Part shown: piece after piece, positions 63,078 to 64,000 of the stretch
Layout of the letters: every line of letters begins with the position of its first letter
Position numbering within the stretch: the stretch's first letter is position 1
Translations under genes and position numbers: made by a program
Notes under the pieces: model-generated
Told to the model about the DNA's origin: nothing
Databases searched by the model: none
What the model saw: the letters and a program-made list of their open reading frames with translations, nothing else
Source: Anabaena catenula FACHB-362
GTDB taxonomy: Bacteria; Cyanobacteriota; Cyanobacteriia; Cyanobacteriales; Nostocaceae
Direction of reading: 5' to 3'
DNA: 64,000 nt
NCBI RefSeq assembly: GCF_014698735.1
Contig: NZ_JACJTQ010000024.1
Coordinates: 1 to 64,000 of the forward strand

Positions 63078-63606
63078 ACGGAGATCTCTATTACCAAATC
63101 AGAAACATACTCTTTGGAAAATAGAAAGTGGTTTTGTCAGGACTTTTACTTATCTAGAAGACGGTACAACAGTAGCTTTGGGATTGTGGGGGCCAGGTGA
63201 TGTTGTTAGTAGAGATATCTCTAGAATGAATCCCTATCAGATGGAGTGCTTGACAAAAGTAGAGGCGATTGCTTTACCTTTGGAGGAGTGGACTGAATTG
63301 GCAGAAACTTTGCTGAATCATATCCAACAAGCAGAAGAATTGATGGTGATTCGTAGTCACAAAAAAGTGGAAACTATGCTGATTAAATTATTAGCATGGC
63401 TATCACAAAAGTTTGGTTCAGAAATGGAGAAAGGACGTTTAATAGATATGCGTCTAACCCATGAGGACTTGGCAGAACTAATTGGTTCAACTCGTGTCAC
63501 AATCACTCGCCTCCTGGGACAATTGGAGCAAGAGGGTTTGATTGATAGGCTATCTCTAAATCGAATTATGGTGCTAGAAGAGGATATTTGGTATTATGAG
63601 ATTTAG
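63016..63606 (+). CDS. Crp/Fnr-family transcriptional regulator (CysR-like)
   Basis: This 196-residue protein has a short cyclic-nucleotide-binding-like domain (VRTFTYLEDGTTVALGLWGPGDVV) and a Crp helix-turn-helix (LTHEDLAELIGSTRVTITRLLGQLEQEG). It lacks cAMP-binding RS and Fnr cysteines, so it senses something else or acts by level. The neighbouring genes for cysteine synthase, sulfonate/sulfite exporter-like proteins and a NIL-domain protein suggest a CysR-type regulator of sulfur acquisition, an inference. ATG at 63016 is used; a second ATG follows directly. Confidence 0.87.
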   Translation: MMSLYTGLTQSATKNSRQHFTRRSLLPNQKHTLWKIESGFVRTFTYLEDGTTVALGLWGPGDVVSRDISRMNPYQMECLTKVEAIALPLEEWTELAETLLNHIQQAEELMVIRSHKKVETMLIKLLAWLSQKFGSEMEKGRLIDMRLTHEDLAELIGSTRVTITRLLGQLEQEGLIDRLSLNRIMVLEEDIWYYEI

Positions 63607-63615
63607 ATAATGAAG

Positions 63616-64000
63616 CTATTGAATTAAATTGCGATCGCTATAAAATTTAGACAAATCTAACCACAGAGGTAGACCCAGGGTTTCTAAATAAATCAAACTG
63701 GAGTAGATTTGGTTTTTTCTTCCCCACAAATCCAGGTCAAACCAACCATCATCTTCTTGATTGGGAGGGAGTAAGGCGTTGGTAATGTTGACTGTTAAAC
63801 CATAACCAGAGACTAACTGGGAAATGATAGGTTGCTCATGATAGGCTTTGAGAATACACAATTGTAAGCTGACTCTATTGGTCTGACCGGTAGAGATCCA
63901 TTGCTGGAATTCTTCTTGCCACTGAGTTTTTATGCTTCCGAGCTTTTGGAAAATCTGATTTTTATCTATATTGGGAAAATACGGTTGGTTCTGTTGAGAT
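63616..64000 (-). CDS. NIL-domain protein, N-terminus beyond the right edge (partial)
   Basis: On the minus strand a frame is open from the window edge (64000) to a stop at 63616. The C-terminal ~85 residues form a NIL domain: RVSLQLCILKAYHEQPIISQ, VSGYGLTVNITNALL and DDGWFDLDLWG. NIL domains bind small ligands (methionine in MetN) or serve as sensors in sulfur/amino acid transport. The frame upstream of the first in-frame TTG (63861) continues with coherent protein sequence (FQKLGSIKTQWQEEFQQW), showing the start is outside the window. It is convergent with the Crp gene and may belong to a sulfate uptake cluster. Confidence 0.8.
   Translation of the reverse strand, partial: SQQNQPYFPNIDKNQIFQKLGSIKTQWQEEFQQWISTGQTNRVSLQLCILKAYHEQPIISQLVSGYGLTVNITNALLPPNQEDDGWFDLDLWGRKNQIYSSLIYLETLGLPLWLDLSKFYSDRNLIQ

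Overview
This window comes from a filamentous, probably heterocystous (Nostocales-type) beta-cyanobacterium. The evidence is a complete beta-carboxysome operon (ccmK-ccmK-ccmL-ccmM-ccmN-ccmO), the divergent ndhF4-ndhD4-cupB genes for constitutive CO2 uptake, a desC-desA-desB lipid desaturase cluster, ycf23, a Psb35-like small protein, a BciB-type vinyl reductase and a GH100 neutral invertase. About two dozen HIP1 octamers (GCGATCGC) and heptamer tandem repeats (STRR type) between genes agree with this. I found no rRNA, tRNA or CRISPR array by eye. Layout: (1) 1-4.9 kb, a three-gene minus-strand operon of two unrecognised proteins and a DUF1998-type DEAD-like helicase that is cut off at its zinc-cysteine region, apparently by a mobile element end at the left edge. 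(2) 5.3-11.7 kb, housekeeping genes: a FetB-like permease, a DegT aminotransferase, Ycf23, a DUF4336 protein, MnmE (with a palindromic repeat inserted in frame) and a small Cys-containing protein. (3) 11.9-13.7 kb, a translationally coupled AAA ATPase plus DUF3226/TOPRIM-like pair that resembles OLD/PARIS-type defence. (4) 13.8-26.8 kb, a MuiA-family protein, a LysR regulator of the NdhR/CmpR class, the carboxysome operon on the minus strand, and ndhF4-ndhD4-cupB on the plus strand: one inorganic-carbon-concentration locus. (5) 27.1-33.5 kb, three acyl-lipid desaturases, a PLP lyase, a GxxExxY protein enclosed by 27-bp inverted repeats, and BciB. (6) 33.7-39.5 kb, an AT-rich accessory stretch without visible HIP1 sites: TcmP plus a radical SAM protein, a UPF0175/DUF3368 toxin-antitoxin pair, a secreted unknown, and a WD40-DnaJ fusion. 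(7) 39.9-50.8 kb, neutral invertase, RsmB, a TerB-like protein, Psb35-like, a class A penicillin-binding protein with an Arg-rich tail, FolK, a NUDIX hydrolase, an Rrf2 regulator, and an SPFH protein. (8) 51-64 kb, a transport and sulfur-flavoured region: two TauE/SafE exporters (one with DUF1634), three CadD-family transporters, an APC permease, a PAP2 phosphatase, CysK with an Rrf2 regulator in front of it, a cytochrome b561-like protein bracketed by a duplicated regulatory segment, a Crp-family regulator (possibly CysR-like) and a NIL-domain protein that runs off the right edge. The best candidates for little-described biology are the truncated helicase module, the AAA/TOPRIM pair, the TcmP-radical SAM pair, the GxxExxY cassette with its inverted repeats, the nested palindrome at 51.0-51.25 kb, and the partial duplication of the crp 5' region. 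All identifications are from reading the sequence; no database search was run.
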